A program made the translations under genes and the position numbers. From positions 91,711,063 through 91,775,062 of the forward strand of contig NC_081841.1 in NCBI RefSeq assembly GCF_963259705.1: 64,000 nt of DNA, in the 5' to 3' direction. The notes below the pieces were generated by a model that saw nothing but the letters and a program-made list of their open reading frames with translations, searched no databases and was not told where the DNA came from. The stretch is from Myotis daubentonii. Taxonomy: Eukaryota > Chordata > Mammalia > Chiroptera > Vespertilionidae. Each line of letters starts with the position of its first letter. The first letter of the stretch is position 1. This document shows, piece by piece, positions 10,261-22,773 of this stretch.

Positions 10261-10488
10261 CCCTGGCTGGTGTAGCTCAGTTGGTTGAGTGTCCTCCTGA
10301 GCACCAAGAGGTTGGTTAGATTCCAGGTTGGAGCAAATGCTCAACCCCCTCCCCCTAGCAGGGGGCGTAAAGAAGGCAACCAATTTATGTTTCTCTCTCA
10401 TAGATGTTTCCTCTCTCTGTCTCTGTCTCTCTCTGTCTCTCTCTGTCTCTCTCTCTCAAATCAATAAAAACATATGTATTTTTTAAAG
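10261..10488 (+). repeat. Ves SINE
   Basis: Head CCCTGGCTGGTGTAGCTCAG, then a TC-rich tail and AATCAATAAAAAC. Confidence 0.93.
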
Positions 10489-11345
10489 GAACAAACTATT
10501 TTTTAAAAAGCTGTAGATGTTCCTGAGGACATTTAAACAAATAAAATTAAAAAAAATAGAGCATTGATTATGAGAGTGTGTAAGAGAGAGAAGTCACGGA
10601 GTCAGAGAAGGCAGAAAAAGGACGTGAGATTGAGCCAAGAGCTGAAAGACAGGGACAGTAAGCCAGCGGGTGGAGTCCAGCAGCAGGGGGAGTGTGAGCC
10701 AGGTCCCTGCTGGAGCAGGGGCGGGGCTGGGGCGGGGGGGGGGGGGGCTAGAGGACAGCAGGGCCCAGAGCACAATTTGCAAATGGCTGCCAGGATTTCT
10801 CTGTCCCCTTTGACAATTTCCACTTTCTCCTTCCAGACACTCTTCCTCTTCTTGGAGTCCGAGAACTGCTCCGTCCTGGCTCTCCCCACCTTCCTGATGG
10901 TTCCTACTCGCACTGGCACTGCTTCCTCCACTCTTCGCCCTTAAGTGTGGTGTAAACTTCCAGCTTCCTCCCTATCTGCCTGGTAGGGTGCGGTGCCTTC
11001 GGCACAGAAGGAGCACATGGAGTTCAGTGGCCATGTATTGTTCTGAGTCCCACCAAGACCTTGAAAGCATCCTGGTTATCCAATGGGGGAGTGGTTAAGT
11101 CAGCTGTTCCACCCACATACTAGGAGTACAGTCATTAAAAGTGATGTTTCTGAAGACTAATGATCTTGAAAATTTTCGGTGATAGAACATGAATTTGAAA
11201 TCAGAATATAAAGTTCAACCTCAAGCATGATCTCAATTTTATGTGGAAAAATGAACAAAAAAAGAAGAAAAAAACAGAAGCAAATTCATCAAAATACTAA
11301 CAGACTATTTATGGCATGGAATTTTTGTTTTTTACTTCCAATTTC

Positions 11346-11563
11346 TTTTCTTTTTTAATATTTTTATTGATTTCAGAGAGGAAGGGAGAGGGAGAGAGAG
11401 AGAGAAACGTCAGTGAGAAAGAATCATTGATCGGCTGCCTCCTACACCCCACCCCCAACTGGGGATCAAGCCTGCAACCTGGGCATGTGCCCTGACAAGG
11501 AATCAAACCGTGACCTCCTGGTTCATAGGTTGATGCTCAACCACTGAGCCACACCGGCCAGGC
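11346..11563 (-). repeat. Ves SINE (minus strand)
   Basis: Reverse of the Ves structure (head at 11563). It is flanked by TTTACTTCCAATTTC (11331-11345) and TTTACTTCCATTTTC (11564-11578). Confidence 0.93.
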
Positions 11564-11569
11564 TTTACT

Positions 11570-13330
11570 TCCATTTTCACACTATTCCATCTTTCCCAAA
11601 AAATGTCTTAACTATTCATTATTTAATTTTTCATTAATTAAGTGAATTTAGTTGAACTAATATTAGGCACTTACTACTTGCTAGATATCATTTCCAATTC
11701 GGTGACGGATAGAATACAAACATGGTCTCTGTCCTGAAAAAACTGCTTTTATAAACTAAAAATAATTTTTTAAAACAAGATGAAGTTATCATCACTCCTC
11801 GAAAATGACTCAAAAACTGCTTTCACCTGCCCTTGGCAGTAGGGGAGCGCTGTCGCTGTCAGCGGCTTAGTGATATTATCAGCTACCGAGCCAATGACCG
11901 AACCTTGATGAATATCCATTTGTCATGTGAGCCCAAGGCCAGATGCTGGAAACCAGGCCCCTCCCTGTCCACAGCTACTACTCTGGAGTGGGAAACTCTT
12001 TGTATCATCATCGCAAAATTTAGCCCCACCTGCCTGGATGCTTACAGACACTTCATACCAGTCCCCCTGTGGGTCCACTGCCAAGGATTCCTTCCAGGGA
12101 ACCAGCCATCGAGGACTGTAAACCGGTGCCTCCCTCATGTGTCTGGAGCCTGGCTCCACTACCTGCTGCTTCCTCACCATTCCCACAGCAAGGGCTCGTG
12201 ATTAAACCCCAGAAAAAGCACCAGCCTGAGAGAGCTGGGAGAACAGCTGGAACCGAGGACTCCTGTGCACTGACTGATTGTTTCCAAGCAAATTGTTTTT
12301 CGTAGTAGGGAGGTAACAAGCAAATGAAATATGGGAGACAGGCAGAGAGTTTTCTAAACCAGTGTGAGGGGTGGGTTCTTTAATAAAAACACAGCATCCT
12401 TTGACCGTTAAGCTACCAAGTTCCCATATTTCTTAGCAAATGGGAAATAATTCCTCTGAACGCTGGCTCCTCTTCCCCCTCTTCCAGCGGGCAGGGTCGT
12501 GTCTCTTTCTGCTTCTCCAACATCCCATCTTAGCCTTGTCTGAAAGTCAGCGCTTCCTAATGATGAAAAGCCTTGCACTAGAGAACGATCTTAAGGAGTA
12601 GACAGAATGAACAGTATTAATTCTACTAATTGTCTATTTATTTTAATGCCCTTGGGAAAAACTATATCTAGCATGTCAAACCCATGATTTTATTATAGGC
12701 TATGGCAGCCTAAGTTTTTTAAAAGTGAGTTAATATAGAGCCAATAAAGAGGAAAATATTAAATAAATCATGATGTGTGTGGTATGCAAATACGGTAAAA
12801 ACCGCGAAGTGGTGCATATTTGCCGATTAGGAAATACAAGTGGGAATTCTGCGAAGAATCTGAGGCGGCTCTGGTGAAGGGTCAGGAAAATCCATTGGTT
12901 CGTTAAGATAATTTAGATGCAGACATTTGCATTCAGCTCTGGATCCTCAATAAATATTCTGAGTCCCGGCACCTCCTGAAGTCTGAGCTCTGAGTTCGCA
13001 GGCTGGTGGTCTTTGTCTCCAGCAGGAGAGGCACTCTGTTTTAAAATTCAGAGGATCTCACATAAAATGCAGGTTTCTTGTTCTCTTTGAAAATTGGAAG
13101 GTCTGGCACACTGGGTCTACATCCCCGCACGTCAGTAATCTGGTGACCGCAGGCCCCAGGCATCGCTATTCTCCGACACAGGCCCTGCCTGTGCACTTCT
13201 GTGACGGTGGCTGCCCAGGGACAAAGGGTAAAAGAGGATCCCTCCTCCGTAAGGCTCCTCTTCCCCTGCTTGGCAACCTTCTCTTCCCTCTTCTTTTCTC
13301 TCCCCTAGCAACCCCTCCCGCCAACCCCCC
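11570..13330. other. No gene or clear repeat seen
   Basis: Mostly unique-looking sequence. A possible L2-like trace lies at about 11655-11750. Short ORFs here have no recognisable motifs. Confidence 0.5.
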
Positions 13331-13350
13331 CCCCCCCACCACCCCACCCT

Positions 13351-13403
<53 letters not shown>
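13324..13403. repeat. Poly-C run and (CA)n microsatellite
   Basis: A C-run near 13326-13337 is followed by about 24 CA dinucleotides. Confidence 0.97.
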
Positions 13404-13404
<1 letters not shown>

Positions 13405-13639
13405 ATAAACACGTCTCCAGGGGAGAAATTCCAGCGTATGACCCCTATCTTCTCTCATGTCTGTACTTGCCTGAATGGTGGCCCAAAGTCATCGATCACT
13501 CCCAGGTTGGTGATGGATTGCCTCTTAGCCATTTGACCGACAGAAGATCATTTGGAACCACCTTAGATGATATTTTTGTGTAGGATGTGAGGTGGAGGTG
13601 GAAATTCCATCTTCTTCCTCCTTACTACATCACAAGGAC

Positions 13640-13845
13640 AGGGACACATGTTCTGGGGCCAGAGGGCCTGAGTTCAAATTCCGATTCTTTCGTTTCCTGG
13701 CTCTTTGAACTTGGGCACGTCATTTACCTTCTCTGTACCTGTTTCTTTGCCTGTAAAATGGAGATAGTGGTATCTATTGCATATGATTCTTATAAAGATT
13801 AAAAGAGTAAATCTATGTGAAATGCCTGCACACAGTGAGGGTTGT
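13640..13845 (+). repeat. MIR SINE
   Basis: Recognisable GGGGCCAGAGGGCCTGAGTT, ACTTGGGCACGTCATTTACC and TGTAAAATGGAGATAGTGG segments in MIR order. Confidence 0.85.
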
Positions 13846-14278
13846 AAGAATGTGACCTGTTTATGAGCAATAGCCTTCCATTCTGTGAGCTACACCGGGA
13901 TCAGCTTTGCCTCTGCGCCCGCGCTGTGACAATAGTAGGCATATTCCTGTTAGCCGCAACTTTCCATTGCTGTCACGTAAGCGCCAGGCACTACCCTGAG
14001 CACCGCAAGTACAAAGATGTAAGACAGTGTCCTTGCCCATCTAGGAGCTACCTATTGATACCTAGCTGATTTGGAATGTAAGGTTAAATTAAACAAACAT
14101 CGCATGACAATTGTTTCAATAAAGATGAACTTTATAGAGAACAAAGAATTTAATTATTCTGGATTCAGTCTACAAGAATCGGTCTCCTAAAGAGTTCAGA
14201 ACAAATTGTCATTTTGAAAGGTATCCCTAGTACCTGAACTTATGGTCAGAAAGAAGAGTGGAAGCCAGAAGAAGCTGG

Positions 14279-14279
<1 letters not shown>

Positions 14280-14309
<30 letters not shown>
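14280..14309. repeat. (CA)n microsatellite
   Basis: About 14 CA units. Confidence 0.96.
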
Positions 14310-14310
<1 letters not shown>

Positions 14311-14431
14311 CATGTTTGAGGGAACACGGGCTGGGGTTGGTGACTAGGGGAATAAATCCTGGGTTCAGAACAGCTGGGATCTGTTCAGTTCTGTTTCTTT
14401 GTGTAACTTAAAATCAATTAAGTTCACTCTA

Positions 14432-14560
14432 GCCTGGCAGGCATGGCTCAGTGGTTGAGCATCGACCTATGAACCAAGAGGTCACAGGTTCAAATCCTAG
14501 TCAGGACACATGCCCAGGTTGCAGGCTCGATCTGAAATCAATAAAAATCTAATTTTTAAA
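14432..14560 (+). repeat. Ves SINE, internally deleted
   Basis: The tRNA head up to GCAGGCTCGATCTG joins directly to the AATCAATAAAAATC tail, so the T/C-rich centre is missing. Flanks are TTCACTCTA-like and TTCACTTCA. Confidence 0.88.
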
Positions 14561-14956
14561 AAATTCACTTCATCTGTTTTCCCATTAACAATGGAAGCAT
14601 GTTACACCGCCTCTCACTTATTTTTAAGTCCTTTAGGATAATCAGAGTGATATGATGCATTTGCCAGGGGTCACCTCTGAGAGAGGTCAGCTAGCGTTGC
14701 ATTGAGACAGCCAGCTCCCGAGGCGGCTGTGAGTCCTATTGGGACGGATAGCTCAGTCAGCAACCAATCACTTGTTATCAGCATATTGAATATCACAATT
14801 TGTGACTTTGCATGATGCACATCAGAAAAAACTCTCAGCGAAGATAGTCAAGCCATGTGCCTGGGATGAAATAGTTCAGAGATACAACCCTCCCCCACCT
14901 CCACACCCCTGGAATAAATAGAGAACGAGAATCCAGCCAAGCCCTAAAACCTAGAC

Positions 14957-15172
14957 CCATAGTCGGCAAACTGCGGCTCACAAGCCACATGCAGCTCTTT
15001 GGCCCCTTGAGTGTGGCTCTTCCACAAAATACCATGTGCGGGTGCGCAGCGCACGTAGAGTGCGATTGAAACTTCGTGGCCCATGCACAGAAGTCGGTAT
15101 TTTGTGGAAGAGCCATACTCAAGGGGTCAAAGAGCCGCATGTGGCTCGCGAGCCGAAGTTTGCCAACCACTG
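14957..15172. mobile_element. hAT MITE with long palindromic arms
   Basis: The 216-base element has arms of GGCAAACTGCGGCTC type that read as near inverse repeats of each other. It is flanked by a perfect 8-base duplication ACCTAGAC (14949-14956, 15173-15180). Related copies lie at 31084 and 53948. Confidence 0.9.
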
Positions 15173-15501
15173 ACCTAGACTATTGGGACAGCTCCTGAGC
15201 TTGATCCCTAATCTATTTCTGCCACTGGCTGGGGGAATTCTGATGGCACATAGCATCTTGCCTCAGACACCAAAATGAGCAGAGAGCTGCGCCTCACCGA
15301 GAATACTTCATCAAAGTTTCTGCCGGGTGGCTAAAGAATTTCTGCCTGAAAGTGGCACGCCCCGGCTTGCCCAGGCCTCTCAGTACACTGACATCACAAC
15401 GCTGTTCTCTGGCTGAAGTCTGGCCACACCATTGGAAAGACTGACTCTGTCCGCCCATCAGCTTAGTCTGGCAGAATCTTCAGCAACAGCAGACACGTTC
15501 T

Positions 15502-15645
15502 CTACCAGCACATCTGGCTGGTAGCCACTCGCCACACGTGGCTACTAAGCATTAGGAATGTGGCAAGTGTGACTGAGAGACTGAATTTTAAATTTTACTT
15601 CATTAATTTAAATTGAATAGCCACTTGTGGCTGGTGGCTACAGGA
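15502..15645. repeat. Palindromic ancient DNA-transposon-like repeat
   Basis: Contains GCCACACGTGGCTACTAAGC and, inverted, TAGCCACTTGTGGCTGGTGG around an AT-rich middle. I recognise this as a common old mammalian repeat but cannot name the family safely. Confidence 0.55.
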
Positions 15646-16039
15646 ATTGGGTGGCACAGGCCTGGAATTGGGCCGGTCTCCCCTCCCTTGGGACCTTCTC
15701 TCAATCCGGAATCAGTTTGACCTATTGCCAGCCTTCCTCCCAGTCTCCTGTCTTCACCGCAGTCACCTGGGTCTCTCTTCTTTAACACCCCGGAGTGTTC
15801 TCGATTGAGTGGTGAAAGGGAAGGAGCCCAATGCATCTCAAATATCCCCAAAACAGGGAGAGGAAAGAGGCTAGCCTCCAGGAAATGGGGTATTTAAAGA
15901 CAAATGGGACTAATAGAATGCACATGCTTCATTTGGCATTAGTGAATCCAGTGGTGCTATTGATAGGAATAATATTAATGCATCTATCTACATGTGTACA
16001 GGTATGAACACGTCATTGCAATGCATGCTGCATGTAAGG

Positions 16040-16180
16040 CAAGCAGAGCAAGAACTAGACTCCCCATTTCAAGGACGAAATTAACCGAAGGTCAGTTCAG
16101 CTGATATAGGATCACATGGCAGGTAATGACAGAGCTGGGACCAGCACCAGGTGTTCTGACTCCTAACTTCTCACCATTGG
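16040..16180 (-). repeat. MIR SINE remnant
   Basis: Reverse MIR pattern (CACATGGCAGGTAATGACAG then GAGCTGGGACC). Confidence 0.5.
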
Positions 16181-16710
16181 AGTGTTTGAACATGCCCTAA
16201 TTAGAGAGGGAACATGGATGGGAGAAGGGAGAAGACCATGTCACCCCCAAGAGATTGACAGTGTATTAAATGAGACTCTCTTCTTTCAAGCCCACAGAGA
16301 ACCATGTTGGATATAATATGTATCATTTCATTCTCTAGCATTGCAGAAGCCCAAATGAGTTGGGTGAATTTAGGTGGGTATCTGCCCTGCAGAGCCGCTA
16401 GTGGCTCATTTGATCCCTCTGGACTCTTACTGTATTCCTCGGGATCTTATTAACAAGTCTCTTTCTAGCAGGTGCTCTGCCCTCGCACAACTCTAGAGGG
16501 CGCCTGCATATACAATACAACCTGCAATGCAGTGGTTGCTCTAAGGGACTTTATTCCTGAATTGAAGGAGCCAGGTTTCTTTCCTTACACTTCAGTTAAA
16601 TTCATTTTCATATGATTTTTCTTGGATGTTCCAATTCAACTCACATTAGGCTAAAGGTTAACAGCCTTGGCTGTTTACCTCAATTTTGGGTGCTTTTTAA
16701 GAAATACATG

Positions 16711-16933
16711 TGCCCTGGCCAAGTGGCTCAGTTGGTTGGGGTGTCACCCCATACACCTAAAGGTTGCAGGTTTGATTCCCAGTCAGGGCACATACTTAGG
16801 TTGCGGGTTACATCCCCAGTTGGGGCGGGTATGGGAGTCAACCAATCAATGTTTCTCTCTCTCTCCCTTCCTCTCTTTCTCTCTCTAAAATCAACAGTAA
16901 GAAAAAACATATCCTTGGGCGAGGATTAAGAAA
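16711..16933 (+). repeat. Ves SINE
   Basis: Head TGCCCTGGCCAAGTGGCTC and TC-rich tail. It is flanked by a perfect 12-base duplication AAGAAATACATG (16699-16710, 16934-16945). Confidence 0.95.
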
Positions 16934-17700
16934 AAGAAATACATGCCCCAGGTTCTAACCCTTAAGAAGCTGTGCATCTGCATTTCCTTGCGGTTCCCCA
17001 GATGGTGCCGATGCGGAGAGCCGAGACTCAGACATTGTTGGAACAGGAATCAGGACACTCACATTCTGGTTCCTGACTTTCCCACACACTGGCCTCCCAG
17101 AGCCTGTTTCCTATTTTGTAAAATGAGGAGATATGAGGTTTGCCCTACTTTTACAAGTTTTAAGCATGAGCACTCAAAGGAAAGAATTTTGAAAAGTTAT
17201 CATGTATTTACGGTAGGAGCGAGCCAGTGACCAGCAGTCAGGCCCAGCTGCAAGCAGACCTGGAGTTCAGGCCCCAGGTGACATTTCCCCATGGGCCGCC
17301 ATGGCCTGCCTGCCTCCATCGCATTATGCTAAAAACAGCTGGGGGTGGGTGGAGCTCAAAATACTCGGACGGAATGTGATTGTGTGGGCAGTTTCCACTT
17401 TAGCTAGGTAATTCTGGACACATGGAAGCTGCCTGCATGCAGTTCTATTTATTTCCAAAATAGCTGGTGAGAGCCCAGAAATTTTAGACATACATTTCAG
17501 CTTTATCTGTTTTGAGACCTTTAGGCCATGGGATTAGAAAGCTCCAGGCATGAATCAGGAGGCAGAAGAACACAAGTTATTCATCCCAACCTCAGAGCTA
17601 ATACTCAGCGTAAACCCACAGCCATCTGATGTGAGAACATGTTAATCTGAGAAATCAAATGCCAAAGATACACACCCCCTACTCTTCATTTCAGGCAACA

Positions 17701-17738
<38 letters not shown>
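17701..17738. repeat. (CA)n microsatellite
   Basis: About 18 CA units. Confidence 0.97.
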
Positions 17739-17739
<1 letters not shown>

Positions 17740-18102
17740 AAATGCCCAGATCCTAGCTGTATATAAATTACAGATTTACAAAAATACTCAAAGATGCTGA
17801 CAGTAGTTTCTTTAGAAACTTCTGACAAACAGGTATGTTTCATTTCTTAATTACATTTTGTGCATTCAGTGCATCACAAATTGTCCATAGCAGGAAAAAC
17901 AATGCATTAAGGATCATGATTTTGCAAAAGATTGAGAAAGATACCAGAAAGAGGAAGTTAAACTTTTGATGTCCCTGATGCAACTATTTCAAACTTTTCA
18001 TGCAGCAAATTCAAATTTCTTCCCTGAAAAGAGACATTCTCAAAACTTAGTTCCTACCAAATGTACTTTCTTTCTTTATATTTTTTTTTCCTGTCGGAAG
18101 AG

Positions 18103-18490
18103 AATTTTTTTTTATTGCTTAAAGTATTACAAAGAGTATTACATATGTCTCCTTTTTTTCCCCTTGACAATCCCCTGGTCTCCCCTAACCCCCAGTGTCT
18201 TGTGTCCATTGGTTATGCTTATAAGCATGCATACAAGTCCTTCGGTTGATCTCTTACCCGCCCTCCCGCCCCCCAACCCTCCCCAGCCTTCCCGCTGTAG
18301 TTTGACAGTCTGTTCGACGCTGCTCTGCCTCTGTATCTATTTTTGTTCATCAGTTTATAATGGTCTTTATTATCCATAAATGAGTGAGATCATGTGGTAT
18401 TTTTCTTTCATTGACTGGCTTATTTCACTTAGCATAATGCTCTCCAGTTCCATCCATGCTGTTGCAAATGGTAAGAATTCCTTCACTTTC
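18103..18490 (-). mobile_element. L1 LINE, 5'-truncated 3' end
   Basis: On the minus strand this reads as the end of L1 ORF2 and its 3' UTR (CATGGATGGAACTGGAGAGC, then AGTGAAATAAGCCAGTCA), followed by a G-rich 3' UTR and an A-tail (T-run at 18105-18115). It has no intact ORF. Confidence 0.85.
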
Positions 18491-19870
18491 AAAAATAGTT
18501 ATCGGGATTCAGGATCCTATCCCAGGCCTAGGGAACCAGAAAGCATCCAGGGGATGGGGGTATCTGCCTTTTCAGTAAGCGTTAAAACCCAGCCACCGGC
18601 GTAGACACAGGAAGTACGAGAGAGCGATAGCAAGATCAAACCAAGAGCAACCACGATCGCCATCGTGAGCTGCCCTGAACCCCTTATGCTAAAGCTGCTG
18701 GCAGGAGAGAGACCCCGGCTCATCCCTTTGTCTGCCTGAAAGGTCAGAGGTTAGGTGCCACTGAAGCACATTAGAAACTCTGAGTTTCTGACAGGATGCC
18801 CAGTACCGTTGTGCGAGGTGAGCGCTGCATGAAGACACCAGTCCCTTTGCCGATTTATTACCACGGTTTCCGGGCAGACGGCAGCAATGTGTCCTGGTCC
18901 AACAAGTCAGCCCAGGACAACAAGTTCCCAGCAGATGTAAGAGAAGAGTTTTAGGGAAGGGGTGAGGGTGCCCTTTGGTAATGCACACATCGGTGTAGGT
19001 TAGGTTCGCTGCAGCCCAGTTCTGGTTCCTGTCCGCTGATCTCTTCCTTGGTCATTCCTGGCTACGGAGGGCTGAGTGAGCAGCAGCCGGGGTCTCACAG
19101 CCTGGGAGCCTCTCCACCCCCGCCCCCTCCAGGCCAGGCTCGAGCGCCCTGCTGGCAAGGGTATTAAGTGGACTGGCAGTCTGGCTTCCAGTCCAGTAGT
19201 CAGGCTCCCGGTGGGGCTATTTTTTTCTTCTCTATCCCACAAGAACAGAACACTTCGCCTCCTCTTCCTCTTTGCCTCCGTCCCTGCATTCTGTGTGGGC
19301 TGTCCCTGGAAGGAGACCCGCTCTAGCCTTCCTTCTTCATTTTCTCCTCTTCTCCACTCCTGGCCTTTAAGCTAAAGACATCTGGGCCATTCCTATACTT
19401 TACCCTGCGTGTCCGGATCCTGTTTGGGGGTTTTAGGAACTGTTGACTACCCAAGACTTTGAGATTTGGGCTTCTGCCACCTCAGAAAGTCTCAAAAAAA
19501 GTGTTTCTTAGTAAAAGGATGGTGGATGCTGAAATTCTATCTTGCCCATCTCCCTCCACTTTTCCACCCCAGCTGCTATCAGGGTCACCACCCCTTCCGT
19601 CTTCACCCCTCTCTCTATAAGCCTGTTTAAAATGACAAAATATGTGCTGATACAGGTGTTAAGCAAAAACGGTTTCTGGTGCTTGCCATGTCCAAGGCCA
19701 TCCTAAGAGGCAAGTTGCTCTCAGTGATTGCCCATAGCGCCTGGAAGGAATGTTCTTGAAAGTTACGTTTTTAGGTAGATAAGTAAGTCCATTAAGTTAT
19801 CTACTGCTTTGGAATATAGAAGCACGTGCCACTTGGCTACAAGTCCCCTGGGTTCCCAGAGGCTCCATAT
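18491..19870. other. No gene or named repeat seen
   Basis: Moderately GC-rich sequence with several short ORFs lacking known motifs. I see nothing to support a gene. Confidence 0.5.
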
Positions 19871-19871
19871 A

Positions 19872-19999
19872 CAGGGTGGGGCAAAAGTAGGTTTACAGTT
19901 GTTCATATGGGAAAAAATACAATAATCAATAAGTAATGATACAAGAGTAACCTGTGTCTTGTATACTCATGACTATAAACCTACTTTTTACCCATCCTC
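19872..19999. mobile_element. Mariner-type MITE, degenerate right end
   Basis: Starts CAGGGTGGGGCAAAAGTAGG after TA. The right end resembles the inverse (AAACCTACTTTTTACCCATCCT), with a few changes. A better copy lies at 35665-35771. Confidence 0.8.
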
Positions 20000-20916
20000 A
20001 AGCCCTCATCCCCTTTCTGTGCACAGATCTCCATCTTGGTGACACCCAAGACTCTGCTTGTCTGTAAGTTCCCTTCATAAACTCGTTGTTTAATTCTGGA
20101 GTTGTCAGTCACTTTCTTTGGTTTTCCTTTGCAGGTTGTGTCTAGTGCATCTTCGGAAATTTCCCAGTAGTAGGGCTGGTTAAAAATTCTCTGGAGGCGG
20201 GACACACAAGCCCTAGGATCCCGGAAGAAGCTGTAAGAGGATGCAATGTTCAATTATAATCCCTTGTGTGTTGGTGGGGGGTCACTCCTCTAAGCGCTGG
20301 TGCGCATTGAGAAGCAAGTGTCTTGTAGACCAAGGGGATGCCATGCTGGCTGGAGGTAACCTTGCCAACCGACAGCAGGAACCGTGGTACATTTATTTAT
20401 TGCATTGTGGACAACGGGTACACTGACACAGTCGTTCATGGAGCATCTGGTATGTCCTGAGCATTTTGCTAAGAGTTGAAGATAATCCGTATCACAACCG
20501 GTTCCTGCCTTGGTGGAGTGAATAGTCTAATGGTGGAGACACTCCATAGATGGGTTAACACTGACACGTGCAATCACATACTGTATTAGATGCGTTTCGC
20601 CGAAAGAACACTGCAGAATAATATGACGAAACCTTTTTAGACAGTGAGTGAGAGGAGGCGTGTCTGAGCTGGACTTTTAAGAGGAGGCCTGCAGGATGAG
20701 AGAGAGCCAGCCTCCTGAAGAGTGGGGATGCTTGTTCCAAGCAAGACAGTACTACAAAGACTGTGAACTGAAAACTCTAGCATATAAGTTCCTACCCTTC
20801 TTCTCCTCCCCAACTCCTCGGGTTTCTCTTCATCCTGGCTCCTTTGTTATTCCTACCAGTGAAGTACGAGAAGCACCGAGCACCATTCCTGGCATATGTA
20901 GTAACACTCCCTGCCA

Positions 20917-21025
20917 GTTGCTATTCTAAGTGTGTTACAGGCACTGAACTCATTAATCCGCACACCAACCCCATGATGGGGGTTCTGTTGATGTCTCCAT
21001 TTTGCAGATGAAAACCCCACACAAG
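20917..21025 (-). repeat. MIR SINE remnant
   Basis: Has the reverse-MIR order ending in CCATTTTGCAGATGAAAA. Confidence 0.55.
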
Positions 21026-21861
21026 TCAGAATGTAATAATGGTCACTGTTAATATTAAAATCAGGAACTCATTCAGCAATGGCATAGCGAGCACTGTCAG
21101 GTTCCTGGCAGACTTCCTTTTGTTCATTTCTGACGTTTTCCCTGCTCATTTAGATCCTCCTCACTGGGCTCTCTTCTTCTGCGTGCTTTGTGAAGGGAAA
21201 GCTGGTTTTTTAGATCCATTGTTCAAGTAATTGGTGGTAAATCTTTCATCACTGCTGATTAGGTTTTATAGGAAAAAAATCATTTCTGCGTCCTCCTTAC
21301 CCAGTGATACTTCTTTGAATTCCATTCAGTTCAGTAAATGTTTGTTGACAACGCACTCAGGGTCCAGCATGACCCTGGAGATGCCAAGACCAGATCCTGA
21401 AATTCCAAATCCGCAAGAGAAACGGACACAAACAAATAGCTGTGATAGAATAGGATCCAAGTTCTGCTTGTCTTATAATTGAAATACAAATAAAATGAAG
21501 AAGGAATTAATTCTGTGGCTGCTGATTGGGGAGAATATAACCTATAGTCAGGTAGACAACACCCAGCAGATGTGTTCTTAACCTTAGTTTACTTTGTGTG
21601 TGTGTTTTCAGATAATAAGTGTGTAACTGGTCACAAGCCTTTTCAATATGAAGATGTAACATCTCCACATTTTAGAATGTGTCCTAATAAATCTGATTTG
21701 TCTGAAAAGAATTTGGGGTTTTTTCCCCCAAAAAATTACCTGTTTTTTCCTAATTACCTACTCTTTAGATGCAAATTTACCATCAAATAGATTTTTTTCT
21801 TTTTTTAAAAAAAAAAAATTACAGGTATGGAAGCTAATCTTTGAAGATGCATCAACTAAAA

Positions 21862-22171
21862 CAGCGGTTCTCAACCTGTGGGTCGTGACCTCTTTGGGGT
21901 CCAATGACCCTTTCACAGGGGTCTCCTAAGACCATCAGAAAACACATATATAATTACATATTGTTTTTGTGATTAATCACTATGCTTTAATTATGTTCAA
22001 TTTGTAACAGTGAAAATACATCCTGCATACCAGATATTTACATTACGATTCATAACAGTAGCAAAATTACAGTTATGAAGTAGCAACGAAAATAATTTTA
22101 TGGTTGGGGGTCACCACAACATGAGGAACTGTATTAAAGGGTCGCGGCATCAGGAAGGTTGAGAACCACTG
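21862..22171. mobile_element. SPIN-type hAT element, longer form
   Basis: The 310-base element has SPIN termini (CAGCGGTTCTCAACCTGTGG; inverse of GGTTGAGAACCACTG) and the conserved interior TGAAGTAGCAACGAAAATAA. Flanking 8-mers AACTAAAA and AACGAAAG look like a decayed duplication. SPIN is known for patchy, horizontally transferred distribution in tetrapods. Confidence 0.88.
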
Positions 22172-22707
22172 AACGAAAGAAAATGGTAATTGTTGAAGGA
22201 GAATGAGTGCCCGGTGTGTGTCTTTCTAAGTTAAGAAGGAACTTAATTTTTGCATCAACAAAAAAAGAGTGGTTCACCGTTCCAAAAGGGTTAGGACACT
22301 TCCCCTGTGCCCTCCTCCCCCCTCCCCCCGCTCTGGCTCAGCACTAAAATACACAGGAAAGGGGAACTGTGCCGCTGGCCCCTAGGCAACCAGCCCCACA
22401 GTTATGATTACAGCTTCGTATTTGCAACCAAAGGGATGAAAAACTACAGAGTTCCTCATCTGTATTTTAATGGGCACAAAATTTCCCTTCCAGGGGGACC
22501 TGGACTCATCCCTCATCCATTTCAAAGGGCGATTCCATGCAGTGAGCAGACCAACAGCCTCTCTTAGGCGAGCGCGAGCGTTTCTGCTCTCTGAACCACT
22601 CCCTCGGTCTGAAATGTCCACATCTGTTGGTGAAACTACCACACAGGATGCAAAGGACCCAGCAGCCGCTAAGTCAGCCGAAGACACAGTAACACGAGTG
22701 CTGGAGA

Positions 22708-22773
22708 GTTGCATAAACAAATCCAAGATGGAAAACAGTCATGTGAGCACTGGCCTCTTCAAGCATGAAGGCC
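22708..22773 (+). repeat. 66-base repeat, left arm (inverse copy at 24244-24309)
   Basis: Matches the reverse complement of 24244-24309 at 62 of 66 positions with no gap. I do not recognise the family. Confidence 0.85.
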
